Shown: positions 7,802-14,122 of the stretch, one piece after another | How positions within the stretch are numbered: position 1 is the stretch's first letter | Layout: each line of letters opens with the position of its first letter | From: an uncultured Prevotella sp. | GTDB lineage: Bacteria; Bacteroidota; Bacteroidia; Bacteroidales; Bacteroidaceae | Reading direction: 5' to 3' | Length of the DNA stretch: 14,122 nt | Assembly (NCBI GenBank): GCA_900540885.1 | Contig: UQHJ01000059.1 | Span: 1 to 14,122 of the forward strand | Notes under the pieces: model-generated | What the model saw: the letters and a program-made list of their open reading frames with translations, nothing else | Told to the model about the DNA's origin: nothing | Database searches by the model: none | Program-made: the position numbers and the translations under genes

Positions 7802-10726
7802 ATGATAAAAAGATACTATTTATTTTTACTCTTCGTCTGTAGCTCTTCTATTGTGACGATAGCTCAGTCGTCGTTGCATGATGTAGTAAATGATTATTTA
7901 CGAAATTATCAAATAAGTGGGTATCAGCCGCGTGATAGAATGGGGCTGGACTCTTTGCGTGCAGATGAAAGTGCACATGAGCTGTATGTGTATGCGAATG
8001 AACCATTTTGTTCGCAACCCTTTACACCTCAAAGTGTTCGAACTATTTATGATGACATTCAGCACCGATTGCCTGCACCTTATAATACATATCGTTTGTC
8101 GATTTACAATAAGAAGCATCAACTGATAGAGGACTTAATTCCTAATATCTATCGTAGTGGTAATCAAGATGCGACTCGTCTCTGGGGAAAGTTAGATTAT
8201 CAAGGTTGGCCTTGGGTGAAGAATACCTCGCGTCCTTACACCATTGCGAAGGGATTACAAAATCGTCACCTCTTTATATGGCCCAGTCATGGTAGATATT
8301 ATAAAGAAGGGGCATGGCAGTGGCAACGTCCTTATTTATATTGTACGACAGAGGACTTGTTTACTCAGTCGTTTGTATTCCCTTATCTATTCCCTATGCT
8401 TGAAAGGGCTGGAGCCATTGTTGCTTCTCCACGTGAACGAGACTATCAAACACACGAATCGGTGGTAGATAATGATAATCCAAAACGGCAGGGTTTGTAT
8501 GCAGAGTCGTCGCAGAGTGATGCGCAGTGGCAGGTGTCAGTAGACTCGTGTGGATTTGCTATGAACGAAAGTTTGTTGAATGATGAGAGTAAGCCTTTTA
8601 GTAGTGGGACGTATCGTATGGTCCCAACAGTAAATCGCCGTAGTAAGTTAGCTACTGCAACGTGGATTCCACAAATCCCTGTTGATGGCCGATATGCCGT
8701 ATATGTAAGCTATGCTTCGCGTTCTAATTCTGTGCCTGATGCGCATTATATGGTTTATCATAAAGGGGGACGTACAAATTTTGTGGTAAATCAGCAGATG
8801 GGCGGTGGAACTTGGGTGTATTTAGGAACGTTTGAGTTTGCGCAAGGAAGCAATATTGCAGGGCGGGTCGTATTGAGTAATCAAAGTGACTATCGCGGTG
8901 TGGTGACGGCAGATGCCGTTCGCTTTGGTGGTGGCGTTGGCCAGACGGAGCGTGGAATGGCTGGAACATCTGGTTTGCCGCGCTATTTAGAGGCAGCTCG
9001 ATATTATGCCCAGTGGGCAGGTGTACCAGACTCGTTAGTAAATACGGAGAATGGAGCTAACGACTATAATGACGACTTGCGCGTTCGTAGTAATATGCTA
9101 AACTATTTGGCCAAGGGAAGTACGTACGTTCCTGGTCAAGGAGGAGAAGGCGTACCTTTTGAACTATCGTTGGCGATTCATAGTGATGCAGGCTTTCATA
9201 CAGATAATAGTATATATGGTTCGCTCTCTATTTCGACTACTCAAAATGCTGATGGTAATACGGTGTTTGCTTCAGGATTGTCGCGGTTAGCATCGTCAGA
9301 CTTCGCGCAGTTAGTACTGCGCTCGTTGACGGACGATCTGAGTCGTACATTTCATATAAATTGGGCACAACGTGAACATTGGGACCGCAACTATGCAGAA
9401 ACGAGAATGCCAGAAGTACCCTCAGCTATTCTTGAGACTATGTCACATCAAAATTTTGGTGATATGCGTTTCGGACATGATCCCTTGTTTAAGTTTACGT
9501 TAGCGCGTTCGGTCTATAAAAGCATACTCCGCTATGTAAACTACGAACATGGTGTGACAAATTACGTGGTGCAACCGCTTGCGCCACATGCTTTTGCTGC
9601 ACAATTGTCACCTGATGCGAGTAGTGTACGGCTGAGTTGGCAGAGTACATGTGATTCTTTAGAAGAGAGTGCAAAGCCGACAGGGTATGTGCTTTATACG
9701 CGAGTGGACGATGACGATTTTGATAACGGATTGTCTATCGGAAATGTAACGGAGTATACTCTGCCCCTATCGGCAGGGCACGTCTATAGCTTTAAAGTCA
9801 CGGCGGTGAATGCTGGTGGAGAAAGTTTTCCTACTGAGGTATTGAGTGCCTATCGCAGTTCTCAACCGAATGCGCAACGTTTGTTAATCGTCAATGGATT
9901 TACGCGATTAAGTGGCCCTGCTTATGTTGATACCGCCGACTCGTTAGGCTTCTGTTTAGACATTGACCCAGGTGTGCCTTATATGTCGACTACGGCTTAT
10001 AGTGGACTGCAGCGTGTGTTCGATCGTTCGAGGATGGGACATGAAGGCTCGTCAGGCTTGGGTTATTCAGGCCATGAATGGGTGGGTAAGGAAATAGCTG
10101 GCAATACGTTTGATTATACCTATTGTCATGGTCAGGCAATGGCAAAGAATGATGCTTATTCCTTTAGTTCAGTAAGTAGTGAAGTCTTTTGTGCTCCTTC
10201 TTTAAGCTTAAAAGGAGTGGCTGCTATTGATTATATAGCGGGCTTGCAAGCCGTGCGCGATTATAATTTAAAGCCGTATCCTGTCTTTACTGATGCAGTG
10301 CGTAATAAGTTGGCTGATTATTTGGAGGAAGGAGGCCGGTTGTTACTGAGTGGCAGTTTCGTAGGTTCTGATAATCAAACAAAAGCCAATCAGAATTTTA
10401 TAGAAAATGTACTGAAGTATAAGTATGCCGGTTCTGCAAGGAACGATTCGACCGATTATGTGAATGGATTGAATAGGCAGTTCCTTATCTATCGTCAGCC
10501 CAATGCTCAACATTATGCATCAATAGCTCCTGACGCTTTAGTACCAACCTCAAATAAGGCTTTTACGGCCTTTGTCTATGGAGGAGGACAGAGTGCAGGC
10601 GTGGCCTATCGTGGCAAGAATTACCGAACGCTATGTATGGGTTTCCCTTTTGAGTGCATTCGTGACGCGAAGGTGCGAGCCGAGGCTATGGAAGCTATCT
10701 TGAAATTCCTTTGTTCGAAAGAATAA
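7802..10726 (+). CDS. Secreted N-acetylmuramoyl-L-alanine amidase-like protein with inserted golvesin/Xly-like domain, Fn3 and C-terminal domain
   Basis: The 974-residue protein has a signal peptide (1-21, ending TIA before QSSL). After an N-terminal region of unknown fold (22-150), an Amidase_3-like zinc hydrolase appears in pieces. These are IWPSHGRYY with H163, TTEDL with E184, an R-x-x-D-like PRERD at about 210-214, AIHSDA with H460, and AILETM with E545. They match in order the two His, one Glu zinc ligands and catalytic Glu of peptidoglycan amidases. Between about 225 and 380 sits a beta-sandwich domain (TWIPQIPVDGRYAVYVSY, GTWVYLGTFEF, VTADAVRFGG) of the golvesin C-terminal/Xly carbohydrate-binding type. 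An Fn3 domain follows at about 595-685 (VRLSWQS, GYVLYTRVD, YSFKVTAVNAGGES). The last domain (about 692-974) looks Rossmann/GATase-like (RLLIVNGF, LADYLEEGGRLLLSGSFVG). Relatives are sometimes labelled xanthan lyase because of the binding domain. The likely role is cell-wall cleavage in the periplasm or outside. No promoter element was found in the 108-nt leader. Confidence 0.78.
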   Translation: MIKRYYLFLLFVCSSSIVTIAQSSLHDVVNDYLRNYQISGYQPRDRMGLDSLRADESAHELYVYANEPFCSQPFTPQSVRTIYDDIQHRLPAPYNTYRLSIYNKKHQLIEDLIPNIYRSGNQDATRLWGKLDYQGWPWVKNTSRPYTIAKGLQNRHLFIWPSHGRYYKEGAWQWQRPYLYCTTEDLFTQSFVFPYLFPMLERAGAIVASPRERDYQTHESVVDNDNPKRQGLYAESSQSDAQWQVSVDSCGFAMNESLLNDESKPFSSGTYRMVPTVNRRSKLATATWIPQIPVDGRYAVYVSYASRSNSVPDAHYMVYHKGGRTNFVVNQQMGGGTWVYLGTFEFAQGSNIAGRVVLSNQSDYRGVVTADAVRFGGGVGQTERGMAGTSGLPRYLEAARYYAQWAGVPDSLVNTENGANDYNDDLRVRSNMLNYLAKGSTYVPGQGGEGVPFELSLAIHSDAGFHTDNSIYGSLSISTTQNADGNTVFASGLSRLASSDFAQLVLRSLTDDLSRTFHINWAQREHWDRNYAETRMPEVPSAILETMSHQNFGDMRFGHDPLFKFTLARSVYKSILRYVNYEHGVTNYVVQPLAPHAFAAQLSPDASSVRLSWQSTCDSLEESAKPTGYVLYTRVDDDDFDNGLSIGNVTEYTLPLSAGHVYSFKVTAVNAGGESFPTEVLSAYRSSQPNAQRLLIVNGFTRLSGPAYVDTADSLGFCLDIDPGVPYMSTTAYSGLQRVFDRSRMGHEGSSGLGYSGHEWVGKEIAGNTFDYTYCHGQAMAKNDAYSFSSVSSEVFCAPSLSLKGVAAIDYIAGLQAVRDYNLKPYPVFTDAVRNKLADYLEEGGRLLLSGSFVGSDNQTKANQNFIENVLKYKYAGSARNDSTDYVNGLNRQFLIYRQPNAQHYASIAPDALVPTSNKAFTAFVYGGGQSAGVAYRGKNYRTLCMGFPFECIRDAKVRAEAMEAILKFLCSKE

Positions 10727-10728
10727 AA

Positions 10729-10773
10729 AGACAGTGGGTGTTTTCAGCGAATGGCTGAAAATATCCACTGTCT
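10729..10773. terminator. Bidirectional intrinsic terminator
   Basis: AGACAGTGG (10729-10737) pairs exactly with CCACTGTCT (10765-10773). Three further pairs (two G-T wobbles) join it to TTTTCAGC (10741-10748) against GCTGAAAA (10754-10761), giving a continuous stem of about 20 bp with a 5-base loop (10749-10753). On the minus strand the stem is followed by a T5 run (the AAAAA at 10725-10729); on the plus strand by CTTGTTT. It sits between the stop codons of two convergent genes, where a shared terminator is expected. Confidence 0.88.
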
Positions 10774-10792
10774 CTTGTTTACATAGGAAGGA

Positions 10793-11089
10793 TTATTCAA
10801 AGTCAACGCAAGCTCGTTCGGCAATGTGCTTCATCAGTTCGCTTGCAATGGCTTTGTGGGCTGGGTGCGTGCTGTAGGCTTTAACGTCATCTAGGTTGTC
10901 AAAAGATGAGGTAAGGCAGATGTCCCACTTCTCGGCAGCGTTGATATTAAATCCTACGTGTACGCTGCGGATAAAGGGAATGGTTGTAGGTAAACCTTCA
11001 ATGCCTTCTTTAAAGGCTTGTTGAGCAGTTTCGCGAAGGTCGGTAGGTACGTCGTCGCGAAATTTAAACATTACAATGTGTTGTACCAT
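10793..11089 (-). CDS. Dabb (stress-responsive alpha/beta-barrel) family protein
   Basis: The 98-residue protein is a full-length match to the small Dabb family, dimeric ferredoxin-like alpha/beta-barrel proteins. Typical features are the opening VQHIVMFKF (residues 2-10), the central GLP (32-34), V-H-V-G-F strand (43-47), W-D-I-C-L-T strand (55-60) and the Y-S-T-H-P-A-H-K segment (72-79) with conserved His75. Family members vary in role, and most bacterial ones have no proven reaction, so none is assigned here. It is the last gene of the minus-strand operon, 38 nt after the zinc-ribbon gene, and ends just before the bidirectional terminator. Confidence 0.88.
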   Translation of the reverse strand: MVQHIVMFKFRDDVPTDLRETAQQAFKEGIEGLPTTIPFIRSVHVGFNINAAEKWDICLTSSFDNLDDVKAYSTHPAHKAIASELMKHIAERACVDFE

Positions 11090-11127
11090 GTTTTTTATTT
11101 ATGTGTTGCTAATTCTCGAAAAGATCA

Positions 11128-12135
11128 TTAGTTATTAATAGCGCCACAGTGTGGGCAACGCCCTTTGCGAGGGATAGACTGACCGCACACTCCACAAAGG
11201 AGATGGGAAGGCTGATGAATGATGTATTGCCGAATAGCGAATATCCAGTATATAATCAAAAGAGGATAACCTATATATATAGGTGTAGTGAGTGTGAAGG
11301 TGAGGTAAAGCACGACACACACGCCTCCTAATGATGCAAGGTAAGAGAGACTATCGCCAATGTCGGGTTGACGTCGTATTTCGTCAACAACGGCTACGGT
11401 AACTATCAGCATAGCCCATACAGAGGCGATGAATAGAGCCATGATAAGGGGCAAGTCAGAACTGAATGGATTGAGCGTGGGGTGAAAGTAATATTCAACC
11501 CAGGTGTTGGGGATAAAGCGTTGAATGCTGCCATAAAGTGCTGCCGAACTGCTTACGCATAAGCAGAGTAGGGTGGGGTAAAAGCTGGGGATGTCGCGAA
11601 AGTGGACAATGCGGAAGTGCTTATGTCGAACACTTTGTATCAACCAACACAGTATGGCTAATCCTAAAATGCTGAGCACGTAGATAGAACGACTGTCTGA
11701 AAAGTAATAGATGAATTTCGAAATAGGGTCATCGGGAACAACATTGGTTAATAGCGCCTTTTCGTGAATCCAACCTTGGGAAAGTTGGTCGCGAGCAACT
11801 TTTACCCAAACGGAGTCGGTAGAGTCGGAAGGAACGTACATGATGCGTGCCACAACAAGTTGGTCGCCGCTATTGATCTTAATTGTGTCGTTAATGATAG
11901 CTCCGTAATCAGGAAGCCCTTGTAGTGGAGGAGCGGTTAGAACGTCCAGACTATCTGTTGCTTGGAAGTTATACCCAGTCCAGTAATGATGATTGATGTA
12001 AAAGTTTACAGAGTCTACGGCCCCTTCGCTTGCAGCCGTCCAGTGGTCTACCTTGTTGGGGTGAGAATAATAGCAGGCTGCATTCAATAGGCAGGTGAGT
12101 AGCAAGGAGAGTAGCAGTGTAACTTTACTTTTCAT
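11128..12135 (-). CDS. Membrane protein with SH3-like N-domain, five TM helices and C-terminal zinc ribbon
   Basis: I do not recognise a named family for the whole 335-residue protein. It begins with a signal peptide or N-terminal anchor (about 1-21, ending LLNAAC; Cys21 could be lipidated, but Asn at -3 makes the lipobox poor). The exported N-part carries an SH3-like stretch at about 88-130 (GDQLVVARIMYV, WVKVARDQLSQGWIHEKAL). Five hydrophobic segments follow at about 150-168, 184-203, 229-250, 265-283 and 285-301. The C-terminus has a zinc ribbon, C314-x2-C317 and C327-x2-C330. With a cleaved signal and five helices the ribbon would lie in the cytoplasm. It sits between the U32 gene (28 nt upstream) and the Dabb gene, so it is probably co-transcribed with both. 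A sensing or quality-control role across the inner membrane is only a guess. Confidence 0.7.
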   Translation of the reverse strand: MKSKVTLLLSLLLTCLLNAACYYSHPNKVDHWTAASEGAVDSVNFYINHHYWTGYNFQATDSLDVLTAPPLQGLPDYGAIINDTIKINSGDQLVVARIMYVPSDSTDSVWVKVARDQLSQGWIHEKALLTNVVPDDPISKFIYYFSDSRSIYVLSILGLAILCWLIQSVRHKHFRIVHFRDIPSFYPTLLCLCVSSSAALYGSIQRFIPNTWVEYYFHPTLNPFSSDLPLIMALFIASVWAMLIVTVAVVDEIRRQPDIGDSLSYLASLGGVCVVLYLTFTLTTPIYIGYPLLIIYWIFAIRQYIIHQPSHLLCGVCGQSIPRKGRCPHCGAINN

Positions 12136-12163
12136 ATCTTATGTAGGTGTATGGGAATGTGGG

Positions 12164-14026
12164 TTATCGGCTTTCGGCTTTTAAGACCTTCATTTCGCAA
12201 TTTTTGCAATCAAACTTAAGTGGGAACGTGCGCCCGTCAGGTAGACGAAGTGAGAGTTGGCGAGGACTATCTTTCGTCTCTTTTAGGCAGATGCCAAGTG
12301 CAAAACGAATGCAATGGCGGCAAGTCATGAGGGTAGCTTCTCCCTTAGGTTCTTTTATTTCAAAGGCAGGAGCTATGGTCGTTACGCCATGTTCTTTGTA
12401 GAAGTTTTCGGCTAGGTGGTTGGCCACGTTAGCAGTGAAAGGAAGTTCGTTGGGCAATAGTTGACGTAGGGTTTCGTGCTTTACATTGCCTGCTCGGTCG
12501 CGCTCGTAGCAAGTGAGGTGGTTTGTTTGCAAACGGTCACATATCAACCTGCGCCATTCTGTTAAGACCGATGCAGGAATAAATCGCTCGCCTTGAGTTT
12601 CGATGTTTACTTGTTCAACAACAAAAGGCGTTCCCCCCATTTTGGTAAGTTGTCGTTCAATATTTGCGCGTTGAGAAGTTCGTGCCGTCTCATGCGTATA
12701 GTCAAAACGTAATGTGACATGGCACCCACTTTCGTCGCTCATGTCAAGTGCGTAACCATTGTCAACTTCGCGCAGTGTGATGTTGGCTGCAAGAGTGCGC
12801 TTTGCTGTATCCTTTGCCAAGGTTTTATCGAAAGCAAAGTCTTGATTGCGGTGTAAGAGTTGTCCACGGGCGAGCGGTGGAAACGTAGCGGGATAGACTT
12901 TGTCTCCTTCTACCTTATTGACGCGAAATCCTTGAAGTTTTCCTTCTTTGTCGATGAAGCATAATCCATCGCCAGCTACAAGTTCATTCGAAAGGTCGCT
13001 CAGAGGATTAAAAGTAAAACAGTTTCGTTCCGTTCGTCCTACTTTCCCCACTGCAGGCCCTATGGCTTTTGGGGTAGCAAAGGAGTGAATTGGCTGCTTG
13101 GCGCGTCCATGTAAGAAGTATTCAGTAAATCCTCGGTTAAACGAGCGGTTTACATCGGGAGTAAAAGTGAGATGCGAAGTGCCAAACGAGGCGCGTTCGT
13201 AATCCTCACTTCGCTTATTAATAATTTCGTCAATCTGCTTTCGATACCATGCGGTTACATTCTTTACGTAGCCAACGTCCTTTAATCGTCCTTCAATCTT
13301 AAAAGATCTAACACCCGCGTCCATCATTTCTTCCAAATGTTGGGTGCGGTTCATGTCCTTCAGCGATAGTAAATGCTTGTCGTTAACTAAGACGTTTCCA
13401 TTTTCGTCAACGAGGTCGAAGGCCAATCTACAAAACTGAGCGCAGCAGCCTCGATTGGCGGAGCGGTTGAAGCAATACTGTGAGGCGTAGCATCGTCCGC
13501 TATAACTAACACACAAGGCTCCATGAATAAAAGCTTCGAGTGGCGTTTTGACGGTTTGTGCAATACGGCGCGTCTGCTCGATAGATGTTTCACGGGCTAA
13601 TACAATTTGCTTAAAGCCTGCAGCTTCTAACCATTTGGCCTTCTCGGGGGTGCAATTATCCATTTGCGTTGAGGCGTGTAAGGCAATAGGGGGAAGCTTC
13701 ATTTTAAGCAAACTGAGGTCTTGTACGATGAGCGCGTCAACACCTATATTATATAGTTGCCAGATGAGCGCCTCTGCACTTTTAAGTTCACTATCCCAAA
13801 GAATTGTGTTGAGCGTTACGTATATGCGTACTCCAAAGAGGTGAGCATAGTCACATAGCTTCTTTATATCTTCAATAGAATTACCTGCTGCGGAGCGTGC
13901 ACCAAAACTGGGGCCACCTATATATACGGCATCTGCTCCATGCTTAATAGCTTCTATGCCGCATTCTATGTTGCGGGCTGGAGCAAGTAATTCTATCTTT
14001 CCTTTTTTCTTATTTTGTAGCGTCAT
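12164..14026 (-). CDS. U32 family protein, RlhA/YdcP-like putative RNA hydroxylase
   Basis: The 620-residue protein has the U32 (so-called collagenase-like peptidase) barrel. Motifs are IELLAPARN (11-19), ADAVYIGGPSFGAR (31-44), IYVTLNT (68-74), HASTQM (117-122) and a U32 signature at 164-182 (E-x-F-x2-G-A-L-C-x4-G-x-C), which differs from the PROSITE pattern only by Ala at the Leu/Ile/Val/Met position. Cysteines 172, 179, 194/195 and 199 are candidate iron-sulfur ligands. SFKIEGRLKD (241-250) is also typical. At 620 residues, with an extra region after about 320 like DUF3656, it resembles E. coli RlhA (23S rRNA C2501 hydroxylation) rather than the shorter TrhP tRNA enzyme. The C-terminus adds C569-x2-C572, C580 and C607-x2-C610, possibly a second metal site. 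Despite the peptidase label, RNA hydroxylation is the better-supported family role. It is the first gene of its operon. Confidence 0.86.
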   Translation of the reverse strand: MTLQNKKKGKIELLAPARNIECGIEAIKHGADAVYIGGPSFGARSAAGNSIEDIKKLCDYAHLFGVRIYVTLNTILWDSELKSAEALIWQLYNIGVDALIVQDLSLLKMKLPPIALHASTQMDNCTPEKAKWLEAAGFKQIVLARETSIEQTRRIAQTVKTPLEAFIHGALCVSYSGRCYASQYCFNRSANRGCCAQFCRLAFDLVDENGNVLVNDKHLLSLKDMNRTQHLEEMMDAGVRSFKIEGRLKDVGYVKNVTAWYRKQIDEIINKRSEDYERASFGTSHLTFTPDVNRSFNRGFTEYFLHGRAKQPIHSFATPKAIGPAVGKVGRTERNCFTFNPLSDLSNELVAGDGLCFIDKEGKLQGFRVNKVEGDKVYPATFPPLARGQLLHRNQDFAFDKTLAKDTAKRTLAANITLREVDNGYALDMSDESGCHVTLRFDYTHETARTSQRANIERQLTKMGGTPFVVEQVNIETQGERFIPASVLTEWRRLICDRLQTNHLTCYERDRAGNVKHETLRQLLPNELPFTANVANHLAENFYKEHGVTTIAPAFEIKEPKGEATLMTCRHCIRFALGICLKETKDSPRQLSLRLPDGRTFPLKFDCKNCEMKVLKAESR

Positions 14027-14048
14027 GTTTTGTGAACGTTATTTATGA

Positions 14049-14056
14049 CAAAGATA
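14049..14056 (-). promoter_or_regulatory. Putative -7 element of the U32 operon
   Basis: Read on the minus strand this is TATCTTTG, an exact match to TAnnTTTG, 22 nt upstream of the U32 ATG. TTTGC (minus strand, 14059-14063) lies close by and TTTTTGC slightly further up, but no TTTG falls at the ideal -33 spacing. Transcription would start around 14042, leaving a very short leader. Confidence 0.5.
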
Positions 14057-14122
14057 GTGCAAACCGAATGCAAAAAGCCAAGCTTGCTTGAGATTTTTGC
14101 TGAGGTGCAGCCTATCTTATAC

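Noticed and set aside
11269..11284. Perfect 16-bp palindrome ACCTATATATATAGGT
   Set aside because: It lies inside a coding region and arises from the codons for Pro-Ile-Tyr-Ile-Gly. A similar Tyr-Ile-Gly run occurs in the U32 gene, so chance codon use explains it.
13548..13844. A 98-codon plus-strand frame inside the U32 gene
   Set aside because: It is antisense to the conserved U32 core with no supporting motif.
14070..14100. GCAAAAA / TTTTTGC inverted repeat around CAAGCTTG upstream of the U32 gene
   Set aside because: The arms are A/T-rich with a 17-base spacer, and the far side is off the window, so neither a terminator nor an operator can be supported.

Overview
The window looks like a chromosomal housekeeping segment of a member of the Bacteroidota, most likely Bacteroidales and perhaps Prevotellaceae. 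The reasons are the moderate G+C, A/T-rich leaders with no Shine-Dalgarno sequence before the starts, several matches to the Bacteroidota -7 promoter element TAnnTTTG, and the protein types: a PD40-repeat envelope protein, an OMP_b-brl-type barrel, and an amidase with a golvesin/Xly-like domain. I see no tRNA, rRNA, CRISPR array, transposase or phage gene. Coding density is high, and no gap between genes exceeds about 215 bases.

Layout. (1) Bases 1-134 hold a GC-rich cluster of palindromes, including a 16-bp-stem hairpin, downstream of the first gene. (2) A minus-strand pair follows: a secreted PD40/coiled-coil protein, then a uridine-phosphorylase-family nucleoside phosphorylase, 24 nt apart. 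(3) A 211-nt divergent intergenic region carries back-to-back -7-like elements. (4) A plus-strand cluster contains a secreted tandem-LysM plus type I periplasmic-binding-fold protein, an outer-membrane beta-barrel protein and valS (valyl-tRNA synthetase), with gaps of 23 and 35 nt. (5) A 108-nt leader with two hairpins and a T-run precedes a 974-residue secreted amidase-like multidomain protein. (6) A strong bidirectional terminator separates this gene from a convergent minus-strand operon. (7) That operon, in transcription order, encodes a U32-family protein (RlhA/YdcP-like putative RNA hydroxylase), an SH3-like/five-TM/zinc-ribbon membrane protein and a small Dabb-family protein. Its promoter-like element lies at 14049-14056.

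The common theme is the cell envelope. The LysM-PBP-fold protein, the outer-membrane barrel, the PD40 protein and the amidase-like protein all appear exported and probably act on or near peptidoglycan. They are interleaved with translation and RNA-modification genes (valS, U32) and nucleoside salvage. I did not find a clear new defence or mobile system. The most interesting items are the amidase whose catalytic motifs are split by an inserted beta-sandwich domain, the LysM-PBP fusion with no transporter genes beside it, the uncharacterised SH3/TM/zinc-ribbon protein, and the structured noncoding segments at 4-86 and 7718-7801.
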